A stretch of DNA of 64,000 bases from Excoecaria cochinchinensis (Eukaryota; Streptophyta; Magnoliopsida; Malpighiales; Euphorbiaceae), in contig CANTUQ010000101.1 in assembly GCA_947683425.1 (NCBI GenBank), positions 29,473,001 to 29,537,000 on the forward strand. The letters run 5' to 3'. A program made the position numbers and the translations under genes. Within the stretch, counting starts at the first letter, position 1. Each line of letters starts with the position of its first letter. The notes beneath the pieces were generated by a model. The model made no database searches. It worked only from the letters and a program-made list of their open reading frames with translations, and was not told the DNA's origin. Below, piece after piece: positions 35,132 through 46,775 of the stretch.

Positions 35132-35314
35132 TTGGAAACTTTTGAAGAGTGGCCCCCCACTCAGTGGTGAGCCCATCTGGAGGGGGCTGGCCTATAAATG
35201 AAGAAAGACAAGAGAAGAAAGTAAGTATTGTAACCAAATACCAAACAAAATAACGTTTTCTTAGCGCAGCATAACATAACTTTTCCTGTTTCTTTCTCCT
35301 CGATTCCTGTGACA
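33617..35314. other. AT-rich intergenic region and ASA promoter
   Basis: No coding sequence supported. Another degraded MITE-like piece begins near 34751 (TACTCCATCCATTTTTTTAT). A (TA)n microsatellite lies at 35098-35126. The leader and promoter of the anthranilate synthase gene occupy the last ~150 bases. Confidence 0.45.
35098..35126. repeat. (TA)n microsatellite
   Basis: About 13 TA units in a row, roughly 190 bp before the ASA start codon. Confidence 0.85.
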
Positions 35315-38300
35315 ATGTTGTCCCTTCTCCTGTTTGCTCAGCTCATTGCTCTTCTTCCCTTCACCTCCTTCTTCGTCGCCGGCACCACCACCATTTCAGG
35401 AAGAAGAAGGTCTCCCAGCTCCGCCGCTTGTGTCCGTCGTCCGCTCAGTTGCATGTCCATGCTCGACTCTTCTTTAGGTGATTTCATGTCCCTTTTCTGT
35501 GTTTTTTTTTTGGCGACGTCCTTTGCTACTTTGGCTGGTGAGTCAGAGAAGGAGAGAAATGAATATAAAATCCAATTTAAATTTAATTAATTTTAAATAA
35601 GTTAATTTTTATTAAAAAAATTAAATTATATTAAATTTTAAAAATATCATATATAAATTTTATTAAAAGAGTTACACTAAAGTGGAACGAACATGCATTT
35701 TTTTTTTTTCTAGTGATTGATGAGAAAACACGAGCAAAGAGAAGTGATTTTTATTTAGTTTTTTAATTGTGCACATCTTTTGATGTTTACAGGTTTTTTA
35801 ATAAGAAAAAAATCGAGTTCGAGTTCCAAATCTGTCGTACTTAGCTGTCAGCCAACTGCATGTGATTAATGTTACGGCTGCTAATAAGGACATGTCGAAG
35901 GACTGGTGCCAAATATTATATAGGAATGATTTAAAAACTTTAGGGAGTTAAATTATATATTTAAATTTTTTAAGAATCAAATTATAATTTAAAAAGAAAA
36001 TTTTGGAAAAAAAAAAAAACTGTACTTACTCCATTTGATTGACGGTTGATAGCTATTTCTGATAGCTGATGGCGCATAACAGATAGCCGTTTCATTTATA
36101 GTTTTGGATAAATTAATATAGAGCTGTTTATAATTATAGCAAAATTACCATTATAGATATAATTTTTTTATTTAATTCTTCATATTTATTTACTTATAGT
36201 GTATAAATAAAATAAATAACTAACAACAGAACCGACTGTTTGCTCTCTTGTTTCTTCATCGGAAAGATCAGTGGACGAAGTCGTCAATGATGAGATGAGA
36301 GAGTGTGCCAAAACAAAGAAATTCTCTTTTTTCAATTGGTTAATTGTTTTTATCCTATTTTGTTCTTCTTGGAAATTTCTTGGCTTTTAGCCTGTTAATT
36401 GGTTTTAATTTTGAAAATTCTTTTAGTTTGAGCTACATTCTTATCTATGTTTCTAAAAAAAATCTTATTTCAATTTGGTTTGTTTTAGTTGCTGATGAAG
36501 CAAAATTCACTGAAGCAGCAAAACGTGGCAATGTAGTGCCACTCCATAGTTGTATATTCTCAGACCAGCTAACTCCTGTTCTTGCTTACCGGTGCTTGGT
36601 GAAGGAGGATGACAGGGAAGCTCCAAGCTTTCTTTTTGAATCTGTTGAGCCTGGTTTCCATGTTTCAAGTGTTGTAAGAACATTTCCATTTTTTCTTTGT
36701 TTTGAGTCTCATAGATCATTTTTGAAAAAGGATTTTAGTGCTAAATTAATGGCTGCAGGGACGGTACAGTGTTGTTGGAGCTCAGCCATCAGTCGAAATC
36801 GTGGCCAGAGCAAATAAGGTTACTGTCATGGATCATGAAGAAGGCTCTCTAACAGAGGAGTTTGTTGAAGATCCAATGACTATTCCCAGAAAAATCTCGG
36901 AGGGATGGAAACCACAAGTTATTGGTGAACTTCCTGAAGCTTTCTGTGGTAAGAAATTTCAGAGAATTGTTAAAGTATAGTTGTCTGATAGAACATCGGG
37001 GTAGAACAGTTCAAGCAGACTAGAACAGTCATAACAAAACAACTGTGTTCTATTGTACAACTGTATCCTATTAAGAATCATGAAGTTGTATTGAATATTA
37101 TTAGCACAAATTGGATAGAGAGATAAATTTCTATCCGTACTTTTTCCGTTGGCAATCTGATACTTTCCATCATGATTAGGTGGGTGGGTTGGCTATTTCT
37201 CCTACGATACAGTGCGATATGTCGAGAAGAAAAAGCTTCCATTTTCAAAGGCTCCAAAGGATGACAGAAATCTGGCCGACATACATCTCGGCCTCTATGA
37301 TGATGTGATTGTATTTGATCATGTGCAGAAGGTATTCTTCTTTTTATACACTTTTCATATGTTTGTTGAATTATAATTTTCTGCATCTTTCACGTGTAGT
37401 TTAAGAAGAAAGTTTCAATCTAATAATATGAAGCTGTAATTCTCAGAAAGCTTATGTGATTCACTGGGTGAGGATCAATAGATACTCATCTGTGGAAGAT
37501 GCTTATGTGGACGGGGTTGCACGTTTAGGAAACTTGGTGGCCAGAGTGCAGAATATTGACCCGTGAGTTATTATATTAATGCCTAGTTATAACTATAAAG
37601 GCCATTAGAAAGAATTAGCCGTGACTTATTTTTACAAGTATTTATTGTATTATGGTATTTGTTTTCTCTAAACTCATTTGCATTCGATCTTGAATCCAAT
37701 CGTTAGCCCAAGGCTATCTTCAGGGCTAATAAACTTGCAAACTGGCAACTTCGGTCCTGCATTGACCAATTCAAACATGTCAGAGGAAGAGTACAAGGCA
37801 TTGGTCCTGAAAGCCAAAGAGCACATTGCTGCTGGAGATATATTCCAGATTGTGCTAAGTCAGCGTTTCGAACGCCGAACATTTGCTGATCCATTTGAAG
37901 TATACAGAGCATTGCGAGTTGTAAACCCGAGTCCTTACATGGGTTACTTGCAGGTATGTGGTTTCTTCTCTACTATTAGTAACTTCTTTGATGTGTTCTA
38001 GTAATACAATTGTTACTTTGCTCTTACAGGCCAGAGGGTGTATTCTAGTTGCTTCAAGTCCTGAAATTCTTACCCGTGTCAAGAAGGTTGTTAACAAATA
38101 ATGTTGTAGCATTGTTTCTACAATTTCTATGAACCTTAATTAGTGTTGATTTGAGTATGTTGGTCTAATTTTGTGATTACTAAATAGAACAAGGTCACTA
38201 ATCGGCCATTGGCTGGAACAATCAGAAGAGGAAAAACAGCTGAAGAAGATGAATTGCGAAAGGAGCAACTACTGAATGATCCAAAGCAGTGCGCAGAGCA

Positions 38301-39262
38301 TATCATGTTGGTTGATTTGGCCAGAAATGATGTTGGAAAGGTTATATTAAGTTTTTTTACTTTGCATTTCTCTATATTCACAGCTGGTTATATTTATTAT
38401 TATTTTTCCTCGATGCAGGTCGCAAAATATGGCTCTGTGAAAGTAGAAAAGCTTATGAATATTGAAAAATACTCACATGTAATGCACATAAGCTCAACGG
38501 TGAGAATCTATGCCTATGTGGGTTGAGCTGTTATTTAGAATATTTAGACTTCGTTTTGTTTAGTTGTTGGATATAACAGGTAGTTGATAGCTGTATCTGA
38601 TAGCTAATGGTGGGTACTTGCTGATATAATATTTTGCCTTCAAATCGTTTATGGCGAAAGAATTTAGCTTTTCGCCAATATTAACAGCACCGATTTTACC
38701 GATGAAAATAATATTCCCATACATTCCAAACTGCAGGTCACCGGAGAATTGCAAGAGGAGCTTTCTTGTTGGGACGCTCTGCGTGCTGCTCTGCCCGTTG
38801 GAACTGTTAGCGGCGCTCCAAAGGTTTGTTATTAAAGAAAAAGAACAAACCTTTACAATGTCAATGGCTAAAAATGCCATTGAATATATACTTTCCATTT
38901 CCTTCTCTTTACTAATCTTCATTGCCATTAATGTGCTTCAGGTGAAAGCCATGGAGCTGATAGACCAATATGAGGTCACTAGACGGGGTCCATATAGTGG
39001 AGGTTTCGGCGGTGTATCATTCACCGGAGACTTAGACATAGCTCTAAGTCTCCGGACAATCGTGTTCCCAACAGGAGCACGATTTGATACCATGTATTCT
39101 TACAGAGACATGTATGGCCGCCGCGAATGGATTGCACACCTCCAAGCTGGCGGAGGTATAGTTGCAGATAGCGAACCTGATGATGAACACCGCGAATGCC
39201 AAAATAAAGCGGCCGGCCTTGCAAGGGCTATTGATTTGGCCGAGTCGTCTTTTGTTAAATAG
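35315..39262 (+). CDS. ASA: Anthranilate synthase alpha subunit, chloroplastic
   Basis: Eleven exons join in phase to 583 residues: 35315-35477, 36489-36673, 36759-36948, 37180-37331, 37447-37562, 37707-37953, 38030-38086, 38188-38340, 38419-38499, 38737-38823 and 38942-39262. The enzyme converts chorismate plus glutamine-derived ammonia to anthranilate, the first committed step of tryptophan synthesis, with a glutaminase beta subunit. The N-terminal TrpE domain (about 70-240) has the LFESVEPG segment of the tryptophan feedback site. The chorismate-binding domain (about 270-583) has DIFQIVLSQRFE, HIMLVDLARNDVG, GTVSGAPK and the C-terminal GGFGGVSFTGD block. The first 54 residues should be a transit peptide, but they begin with a strongly hydrophobic run (LSLLLFAQLIALLPF) unlike most plastid peptides. 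Whether it is the ASA1- or ASA2-type gene cannot be decided here. Confidence 0.96.
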
Positions 39263-39679
39263 TTGAAAAGTCATTTGTTTGTGTGAAAATGTTATAATAA
39301 ATTCCTTTTTAGTTCATGAAAATTTACTGGTCCAGTTAATCTAAATTCATACATAACATATTCGTAAAACGAGTAAAGTACTTTTAAAAAAAATGCTCGA
39401 ATTTAATGCTGAATCATCTTTGATAATCTAGATGCTAAAAATACCAAGCTTAAATGAACCGATTCTTATTTCTTACAGCATTGGAATTCAAACAGTCTTT
39501 TTAGCTTAATAATTACTGCAATACATAAATCAATTATATATAGGAATTAAATTTGTTGATTTTATTAATTAATATTTAGAAGGCATAATAAGAAATAATT
39601 TGTCGAGGCCCGTCTTAAAAGTAATGAGGCTTATTGTATAGTAAAAATTAAGGAAAAAAAAAATTAATTAGTCTGTAAG

Positions 39680-40085
39680 ACTCTTAATTTTATTAAATGG
39701 TTTTCAATATCCACCCATTATTCATCAATTGGTTTTGATTCTATTTAGTGTGAATCTATTAATTTTTTGAAATGGTTAATATCCATCCATTAATTCTATT
39801 AATTTTCTTTATTGCACTTCTGAACTTTATCAATTGGTTTTCATTTTTTTCCGTGTGCATATAATTTTATTAAATGGTTTTCGCAATATTCAATTTCCGG
39901 CTATTAGTTTTATTAAATAGCTTTATTGTAGTCGAGTAAAATCTTTAGTTACATTTTGTTCAATGTGCGCCGGTTAATTTCATCAGTTGGTTTTCGAAAT
40001 ATTCAGTATCCGGCCATTAGTTTTTGATAATGGTTTTTTGCAATATTCAGTGTCCGGCCATTAGTTTTATTAGATTGTTTTATTG
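39680..40085. repeat. Diverged minisatellite upstream of the chimeric gene
   Basis: Variants of TTTTATTAAATGGTTTTC, GCAATATTCA and TCCGGCCATTAG recur five or six times. The clearest pair is ATATTCAGTATCCGGCCATTAG and ATATTCAGTGTCCGGCCATTAG, near 39990 and 40050. Confidence 0.55.
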
Positions 40086-40128
40086 TTCTCAGAATAAGAT
40101 CTTGAGCATTATCAATCGTTTCTCCTCC

Positions 40129-40138
40129 TATAAATATA
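40129..40138 (+). promoter_or_regulatory. TATA box candidate for the chimeric gene
   Basis: CTATAAATAT is a consensus plant TATA box, about 165 bases before the ATG at 40299 and with no other gene nearby to serve. Confidence 0.4.
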
Positions 40139-40298
40139 TGTTACACAGGAATAATTCTTCATTCTAGCTAATATTTTTAGCTTTACTTTGAAGAATTCTA
40201 TATGTTTTTAGCAAACTAATTTTGTTTAGGATTTTCCTCTTCAAAATTTTCATGCATTCTACACTTCTCATACTATAAGAAATACATAGTTATTAACT

Positions 40299-40601
40299 AT
40301 GGATGATAATAACAATCACTCTGAGGATGAGGATGATGGAGTTAGAGACACTTTGACTTCATCAGATCAGCGAATTACCAAAAATAAGGTATAAACATAA
40401 TTCTCAATCTTCAATATTTCAATTGTAAGATCATAAATCTCAAAGATCAGTTAATTGAAGGTATTGCTAATGCTAAATTAATGGTTGCAGGGAGATGAAA
40501 ATATTGTTGGGTATGAAACATCAATTGAAATTGTGACCACAGAAAATAAGCTAACAATCTCAAGCCATGAAGAAACTTCTGTAATTAAGAAGTTTGTTTG
40601 A
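40299..40601 (+). CDS. Small chimeric two-exon ORF, 66 aa, partly ASA-derived
   Basis: Exon 1 (40299-40388) encodes 30 acidic residues (MDDNNNHSEDEDDGVRDTL) unrelated to ASA and ends at a GT donor. Exon 2 (40491-40601) starts after GGTTGCAG and aligns with ASA exon 3, including the last ~20 bases of the preceding intron (GCTAAATTAATGG(C/T)TGCAG in both). Phases match, giving 66 codons. The frame stops at a TGA created by one extra T relative to ASA (GTTTGTTTGAAG versus TTTGTTGAAG). A TATA box precedes exon 1. It may be a transcribed novelty or simply a decayed duplicate; the product cannot be an active synthase. Confidence 0.35.
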
Positions 40602-40790
40602 AGAACGAAGAACCAAGCACCATATAAGAACATCGGATAGATTGTGTCGCCGGTGAACATCCAACTGGTGAAGGGCCTTTGAGCTGATATAATCTAACCG
40701 ATCATGGGTCTCCATCGCGGCGGTTTTGGTGGTGTATCATTTATGGGAGACCTAGACATAGCCCTTAGATTCAGGAACCATAGTTAGCAA
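40491..40790 (+). pseudogene. Decayed partial copy of the ASA gene
   Basis: Positions 40491-40615 match ASA exon 3. After a gap, 40675-40790 matches the start of ASA exon 11 (GAGCTGATA..., then GGTGGTGTATCATT and GGAGACCTAGACATAGC). Exons 4-10 are absent. Substitutions are frequent, so the duplication is old. The intron end before exon 3 is kept, so this came from genomic DNA and not from a processed mRNA. Confidence 0.75.
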
Positions 40791-41733
40791 AACCAAGTAG
40801 TTTTGTACTCGTAATGAAGTGTAATTACACCTTTTTCCCCTACATTTGTTGCCACATTAACATTGCACTTGGGATTTAGATGAGAGAAATGTAAACCAAT
40901 GGTTAGATGGAAAGAAAAGGAAAGAGTTACAGCTCAAAATATTAGTTTTTAGCTAAAAATGGCTAATCACAATTGACGTGTATGCATTCAGTAAACTTGT
41001 TAGCACTTTAATTATTAATTAATTTCTAAAAAAATTAACAATTTTACACTGAGTTTACAATTGGTGCAACATTGAGACAAAAGAACAATAATGAAAAGCA
41101 AGTTCTTCATGCCAAAGTTAGTGGCAATGTTTCACCTTTTACCATTTTAGGTAATATATATAATACCAGGATGTTTTTGTTTTCTTTTTTAACCAAAATG
41201 ATGAAAGACCATAATACCAGAATTAAAAATAATAACAAACCGTGATGAATCTGAAGATCCTGAATGAAGAAAATTGAAGTGAATTTTAGCTGAATAAAAA
41301 CTAGAGGACTAAATTACCTGTTCTACTAAACACAAATTAGATATTAGATGTTTAATTGAACATAGTTTTAGTTGGAGGTCTCAATTGCATTGTTTCGACA
41401 ACTTTGGGGCAAAAAGACTCATTTTTTTTTTCAACTTTTGAAGACCTTCTAGTTTGAAGTCGTTTTGGACATTTTGCACGTATTAAGCAATCCGAAGACT
41501 TCAATTTATATTCCATCCCCACCTACCCAACTTGACTTGGACTTTTACTATCAATCTAATTTCTGACAAGTTTGATAAATATTAATGCAGGAAGAGAACT
41601 GTACAACAAAAACAAGAAGAAAATTGCATAGTATAGGGCACTGTTTTTCCCATTCTCTTACACCTTCAGTTTCTGTTTGCAAAACAAATTACCACCATTA
41701 ACCAAATAGATTGATCAGCTCTGTTTTCTTACT
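40791..41733. other. Intergenic region and receptor-kinase promoter
   Basis: AT-rich sequence with no supported ORF or clear repeat. The promoter and leader of the receptor kinase starting at 41734 must lie in the right part. Confidence 0.45.
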
Positions 41734-42020
41734 ATGGCATGCATGGCCTCCAAGTTCCCCTGGTCTGTTTTCTGGACCATTGTTCTGGTCTCATGTTTTG
41801 CTGATTTTTGTTATGCAACTGTGTCTGTAATAGCTGGAAATGAGACGGATCATCTAGCTTTGCTTCACATTAAGTCCAAAATTACTTCTGATCCTCTTGG
41901 CGTTCCAAGCTCTTGGAACACTACCTCTCACTTCTGTCACTGGCAAGGTGTTAGATGCAGTCGCCGGCACCAGCGAGTCACCGTGTTGGACTTGAGTTCC
42001 TTCAAACTTACAGGTTCCAT

Positions 42021-42025
42021 ATCTT
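42021..42025. repeat. Target-site duplication ATCTT (left)
   Basis: Matches 47324-47328. The left copy belongs to the codons preceding the insertion in the receptor-kinase exon. Confidence 0.9.
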
Positions 42026-42573
42026 TATTGGGCACAGCGGATAAATAAAAATAAATTAGCAGAGCAAAATATAGACACCAGCAATTTAACGTGGTTCACC
42101 CAAAACGTTTGGGTTACATCCACGGGACAAACTCCGAAAATATTTCTTCCACTAATAAAATTAATGGGTACAAGAGAGAAAGGCAAAACAATAATTTTGA
42201 GATAAACCCAAAATATTGGCACACAAGTATTTCTCAAACTCACTATTTTGTCACTCCCTTTTTAGAAAAATATCCCAAATATTTTTGTTTTCCTTCTCTC
42301 TTACTCTCTCAATCCTTTATACTTAGGATTGGAATATGTAAATTGATCTGGGAAGGCCTATTTATAGGCCTTCCAGTTTTCCTGTGGACAGCTATTTCAT
42401 AGCTGTCCATAGTTTTATTTTCAACACGCATGGACAACTATTCCATGCAGTAGCCAATTCAAAAACCATTTGTTGCTCCTTTTTGAATTGTTTCCTTTGA
42501 CTTTTCAACCTTTTTTTTTTCTTTCTTTCAAATGGAGTGGGCCCCACCATGTGGAGAAAACCCACATCCAACA
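42026..42573 (-). repeat. 3' LTR of the inserted Copia element
   Basis: 548-bp direct repeat of 46776-47323, about 17 substitutions apart. Its outer end reads TATTGGG where the other copy reads TGTTGGG. Confidence 0.93.
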
Positions 42574-42576
42574 ATT

Positions 42577-42587
42577 CTCCCCCTTTC
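42577..42587 (-). other. Polypurine tract
   Basis: The minus strand reads GAAAGGGGGAG between the pol stop codon and the 3' LTR. Confidence 0.85.
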
Positions 42588-42589
42588 GA

Positions 42590-45500
42590 CTACATGGTGG
42601 TGGGCTCTGCTAGTCCTGCAGCTAGCCGACAATACTCAAAATTCTGTCTTGATAGAGTTTTTGTTAACATGTCTGACCCATTTTCTTCTGTATGGATCAT
42701 CTCAAGCTGTAGTAGCTTATTCTCCATCACATCTCTTATCCAATGATATCTCACATCAATATGTTTTGATCTCGAATAGAAGGAGGCATTCTTACCAAGA
42801 TGAATAGCACTCTGACTATCACAGAATAGCTGATATTTGTATTGCTGCAAACCAAGTTCTTTCAAGAACTTCTTCATCCATAGCAACTCTTTACAAGCTT
42901 CCGTTGCTGCTATAAACTCCGCTTCAGTCGTAGAAAGTGCAACACATTTCTGTAACTTTGACTGCCATGACACAGCTTCCCCTGCAAAGGTAATCAGGTA
43001 ACCAGAAGTGGATTTTCTGGAATCCACATCGCCAGCCATATCTGCATCTGTGTATCCAGCTAACACAGGTTTGTCATTTCCAAAACATAGACATATTTTG
43101 GAAGTTCCTCGAAAATACCTGAAAATCCATTTTACTGCAGCCCAATGTTCCTTTCCTGGATTTGAAAGAAATCTACTCACAACTCCAACTGCATGAGCGA
43201 TATCTAGCCGTGTGCACACCATAGCATACATTAAACTTCCAACTGCTGAAGCATATGGAACTTTATCCATCTCTTCCTTCTCTCTGTCTGTAGAAGGGTT
43301 TTGTTCAGAACTCAGCTTAAAGTGAGTAGCAAGAGGACAACTAACTGCTTTAGCGTTGTCCATATTAAATCTCTGAAGTACTTTCTCAATGTACCTCTCT
43401 TGTGACAACCACAATTTCTTGACGCCTCTGTCTCTGATAATATTCATGCCAAGAATCTGCTTTGCTGGCCCCAAGTCTTTCATAGCAAAAGACTTACTCA
43501 ACTGCTTCTTCAAATTATTAATTCTGAAAATATTTTGGCCAGCAATCAACATATCATCCACATAGAGCAAAAGGATAATGAAATCATCATCAGACAATTT
43601 TTGCACAAAAACACAATGGTCTGAAGTAGTCTTTTTGTAGCCTTGCTCTCCCATAACAGACTCAAATTTCTTATACCACTGTCTCGGTGCCTGTTTTAAG
43701 CCGTAGAGGCTTTTCTTTAACTTGCAAACATAATTCTCTTTTCCTCTTTCTTTGAACCCTTCTGGTTTCTCCATGTATATTTCTTCTTCCAAATCACCAT
43801 GCAGGAAGGCAGTTTTGACATCCATTTGTTCAACTTCCAGGTCAAGACTTGCTGCTAACCCCAGCACAGTTCGAATAGATGTCATTTTCACAACTGGTGA
43901 GAAAATCTCATCAAAATCAACTCCTTTTCTTTGACTGAATCCCTTGACAACCAGTCTGGCTTTATAACGTGGACTGAAACTGTGTTCTTCATGCTTAATC
44001 CTGAACACCCATCTATTTTTCAAGGCCCTCCTGCCTTTGGGCAACTTCACCAATTCAAAAGTTTTGTTCTCATGCAAGGACTTCATCTCATCTTGCATGG
44101 CCTCAATCCATTTCTGCTTGGATTCATCATCTATGGTTTCTTGACAACTCTCAGGTTCTCTCCCTTCAGTAATAGTCACATACTGGTCACGAGGATATCT
44201 AGAAGATGGCCATCTTGTTCTTTCACTTCTTCTTTGTGGAGGTGGAGAAGCCATAGGTGTTGGTGCTGGAATATCATCATCATCATCATCAGAAAAAACT
44301 TCTATAGGAGCATCATCATCATCAGGTGGATAAACCTGGTCTTCATCTCCAACTTTTCTTAGCACCGGTATTGGAGGAATTAATTTTAAATCTGATAAGT
44401 CGCCATTGGAATCAGGAACATCCTTCTTCATTTTGTCAATGTCTTCAATGGTCTCATCTTTAACAAATACAGCATCACGACTCCTGACAAGTTTCTTTTC
44501 AATAGGATCATAAAATCTATAGCCAAATTGATCTTGACCATAGCCAATAAAAATACACTGTCTTGTCTTGGTATCAAGTTTGGACCTCTCATCCTTGGGG
44601 ATATGAACAAATGCTTTACAGCCAAACACCCGCAGATGATCATAGAAAATATCTTTTCCTGACCATACTCTTTCTGGAACATCCATCTTGAGAGGAGTAC
44701 AAGGTGAACGATTCAACACGTGTGCAACTGTGAGAATAGCTTCACCCCAAAATCTCTTTGGTAACTTTGCATGTGAGAGTAGACATCGGACTCTCTCCAT
44801 CAAAGTTCTGTTCATCCTCTCAGCTAAGCCATTCAACTGCGGTGTCTTTGGAGGTGTCATCTGATGCCGAATACCATGCTCTTTGCAATAAACATCAAAT
44901 GGCCCAGTGTATTCTCCACCATTGTCTGTCCGGATGCATTTTAACTTCTTCCCAGTCTGTCTCTCAACTGAGGCATGAAATTCTTTGAAGACATCTAGCA
45001 CCTGATCTTTTATCTTCAGAAGATATACCCACGTCTTTCTCGAATGATCATCAATGAAAGTCACAAAATACTGAGCACCACCAAGTGACTTTGGCATTGG
45101 TCCACATAAATCTGAGTGAATCAGATCTAATATATTCTCCATTCTGGAAGGAGAGAAACTTTTAAAAGTAACTCTATTTTGCTTTCCAAATAGACAATCA
45201 GCACATTTGTCTAAGTGCACTTCATCTATACCGGGCAATACTTTCTTCTTGGCGAGGCTTTTCATTGCTTTTTCTCCCATGTGGCCAAGTCTCCGATGCC
45301 ACCGTTCAATTGTACTGTCTTTCTCCATGGCAGCTACTGTGTCGGTGGAGAGCTTTGCTTCCATTACATACAGAGTTGTATGATTTTTACCTCTAGCCAC
45401 TACTAATGAGCCTTTTGTAAGCTTCCATTTGTCATAAATGAAGGAACTTCAATATCCCTCATTTTCAAGTTTGCGTACAGAGATCAAATTCAGGCGCATG

Positions 45501-46570
45501 TCTGGAATATGCCTGACATCCTTCAGAATTAATCTGGTACCATTCTCTGTTTTCAAGCAAACATCTCCTCTGCCAACAATCTTTGACAGGCATTCATTTC
45601 CCATATTAACAACACCAAAATCTCCAGGTGTGTATGATGAGAAGAATTCTCTACGGAATGCAGCATGAATGGTAGCACCACTATCAAGTACCCAACTAGA
45701 TTCCTGAGATACAAGATTGACAATATCTTCATCATAAATGATATTGAATTCATCTACGATATTAGTCTGCTCATCATCACTGCTGTCGTCTTTCTTCACA
45801 GCTCTGCTTCGGTTCTCCTGTTCCTTTTTGAACTTTCTACAAAACTTTTTAATGTGGCCCTTCTTTTTACAGTGATGGCATTCAACATTGGCATATTTAT
45901 TTGACTTCCCTCTGCTCTTGCCTCTAGGGTTTTGCTCCCTAAACTGTCTCCTTCCTCTTGATTCTGCAACCAGAATATCTGATTGTGATGAAGAAGATGA
46001 GGCCTGTTATCTCCTTCTCATTTCTTCATTCAGGATACTGCTTTTTACAATCTCCATGTTAACTACACCATTGGGTGCAGTGTTGGTGATGGAGATTTTT
46101 AAAGTCTCCCAAGACTGTGGTAGAGAGGCTAATACCAATAAAGCAAACACTTCATCATCTAGCTTTACTCCCATTTTGTTTAGCTGATCCTGGATCCCTT
46201 CCATCTCATTTAAGTGGTCTGGCAAGGAAGTCCCTTCTCTATATCTTACTTGCACCAACTTGGTCAAGTAAAATAATTTATTATTTCCCGTCTTTGAAGA
46301 ATACAACGTCTCCAGCTTACTCCACAGTGTTCTGGCATCTGTCTCATTACAGATATGATTGAACACATTGTCTTCGACAAATTGTCGGATAAAACTGCAC
46401 ACCTGCTCATGGTCAAACTTCCAGTCCTCATCGGTTTTACCTTCGGATTTAGCTGTGGCAAACACCGGCAAATTCATCTTCGTTACAACTAGAAGATCTT
46501 TTATCTTTTTACTCCAGATGTGGTAGTTTGAGCCATTTAAGTAGATCATTCTGCTATTTTTTGCCTCCAT
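42590..46570 (-). pseudogene. gag-pol: Copia gag-pol, one frame with two stop codons
   Basis: One minus-strand frame of 1,327 codons runs from ATG at 46570 to the stop at 42590 and holds all Copia domains: UBN2-type gag, a CCHC knuckle (CHHCKKKGHIKKFC, near 45875), protease (VLDSGAT, near 45690), the His/Cys integrase zinc site, the integrase core (SDLCGP, then TDNGGEYTG), RT with YVDDM (near 43555) and RNase H (TDADMAGD, then STTEAEF). Two in-frame stops interrupt it: TAA at 46009-46007 after gag, and TGA at 45451-45449 between protease and integrase. No frameshift is visible. The two breaks fit the moderate LTR divergence. Some plant elements read through a gag stop, but the second stop makes that an unlikely explanation for both. 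Confidence 0.93.
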
Positions 46571-46760
46571 TTAGATCGAAATTCGATGGACTTATTCGAT
46601 CTAAAAAAAAAAATTCTGACGGTGAATAGTACCCGTATACGTGAATAGTAATGTATGTATGAACAGTACCGTATACGTAAACAGTACCCAAGAAAATTTT
46701 TTTTCTGATGTGGAAGATTAGTTTATGCTGCAACCACAGAGCATACTAAGAAATAACCTT

Positions 46761-46773
46761 GACTCTGATACCA
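46761..46773 (-). other. Primer-binding site, initiator tRNA-Met
   Basis: The minus strand reads TGGTATCAGAGTC, two bases inside the 5' LTR. Confidence 0.88.
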
Positions 46774-46775
46774 GT

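Larger units (their letters stand above)
39263..40298. other. Intergenic region with degenerate tandem repeats
   Basis: ASA 3' UTR, then AT-rich sequence. From about 39680 to 40085 related words recur at roughly 60-70 bp spacing (see the repeat entry). A TATA box (CTATAAATAT at about 40129-40138) precedes the small gene at 40299. Confidence 0.5.

Noticed and set aside
46007..46009. Programmed readthrough at the gag stop of the inserted Copia element
   Set aside because: A second in-frame stop (45449-45451) and the ~3% LTR divergence make random decay the simpler explanation.
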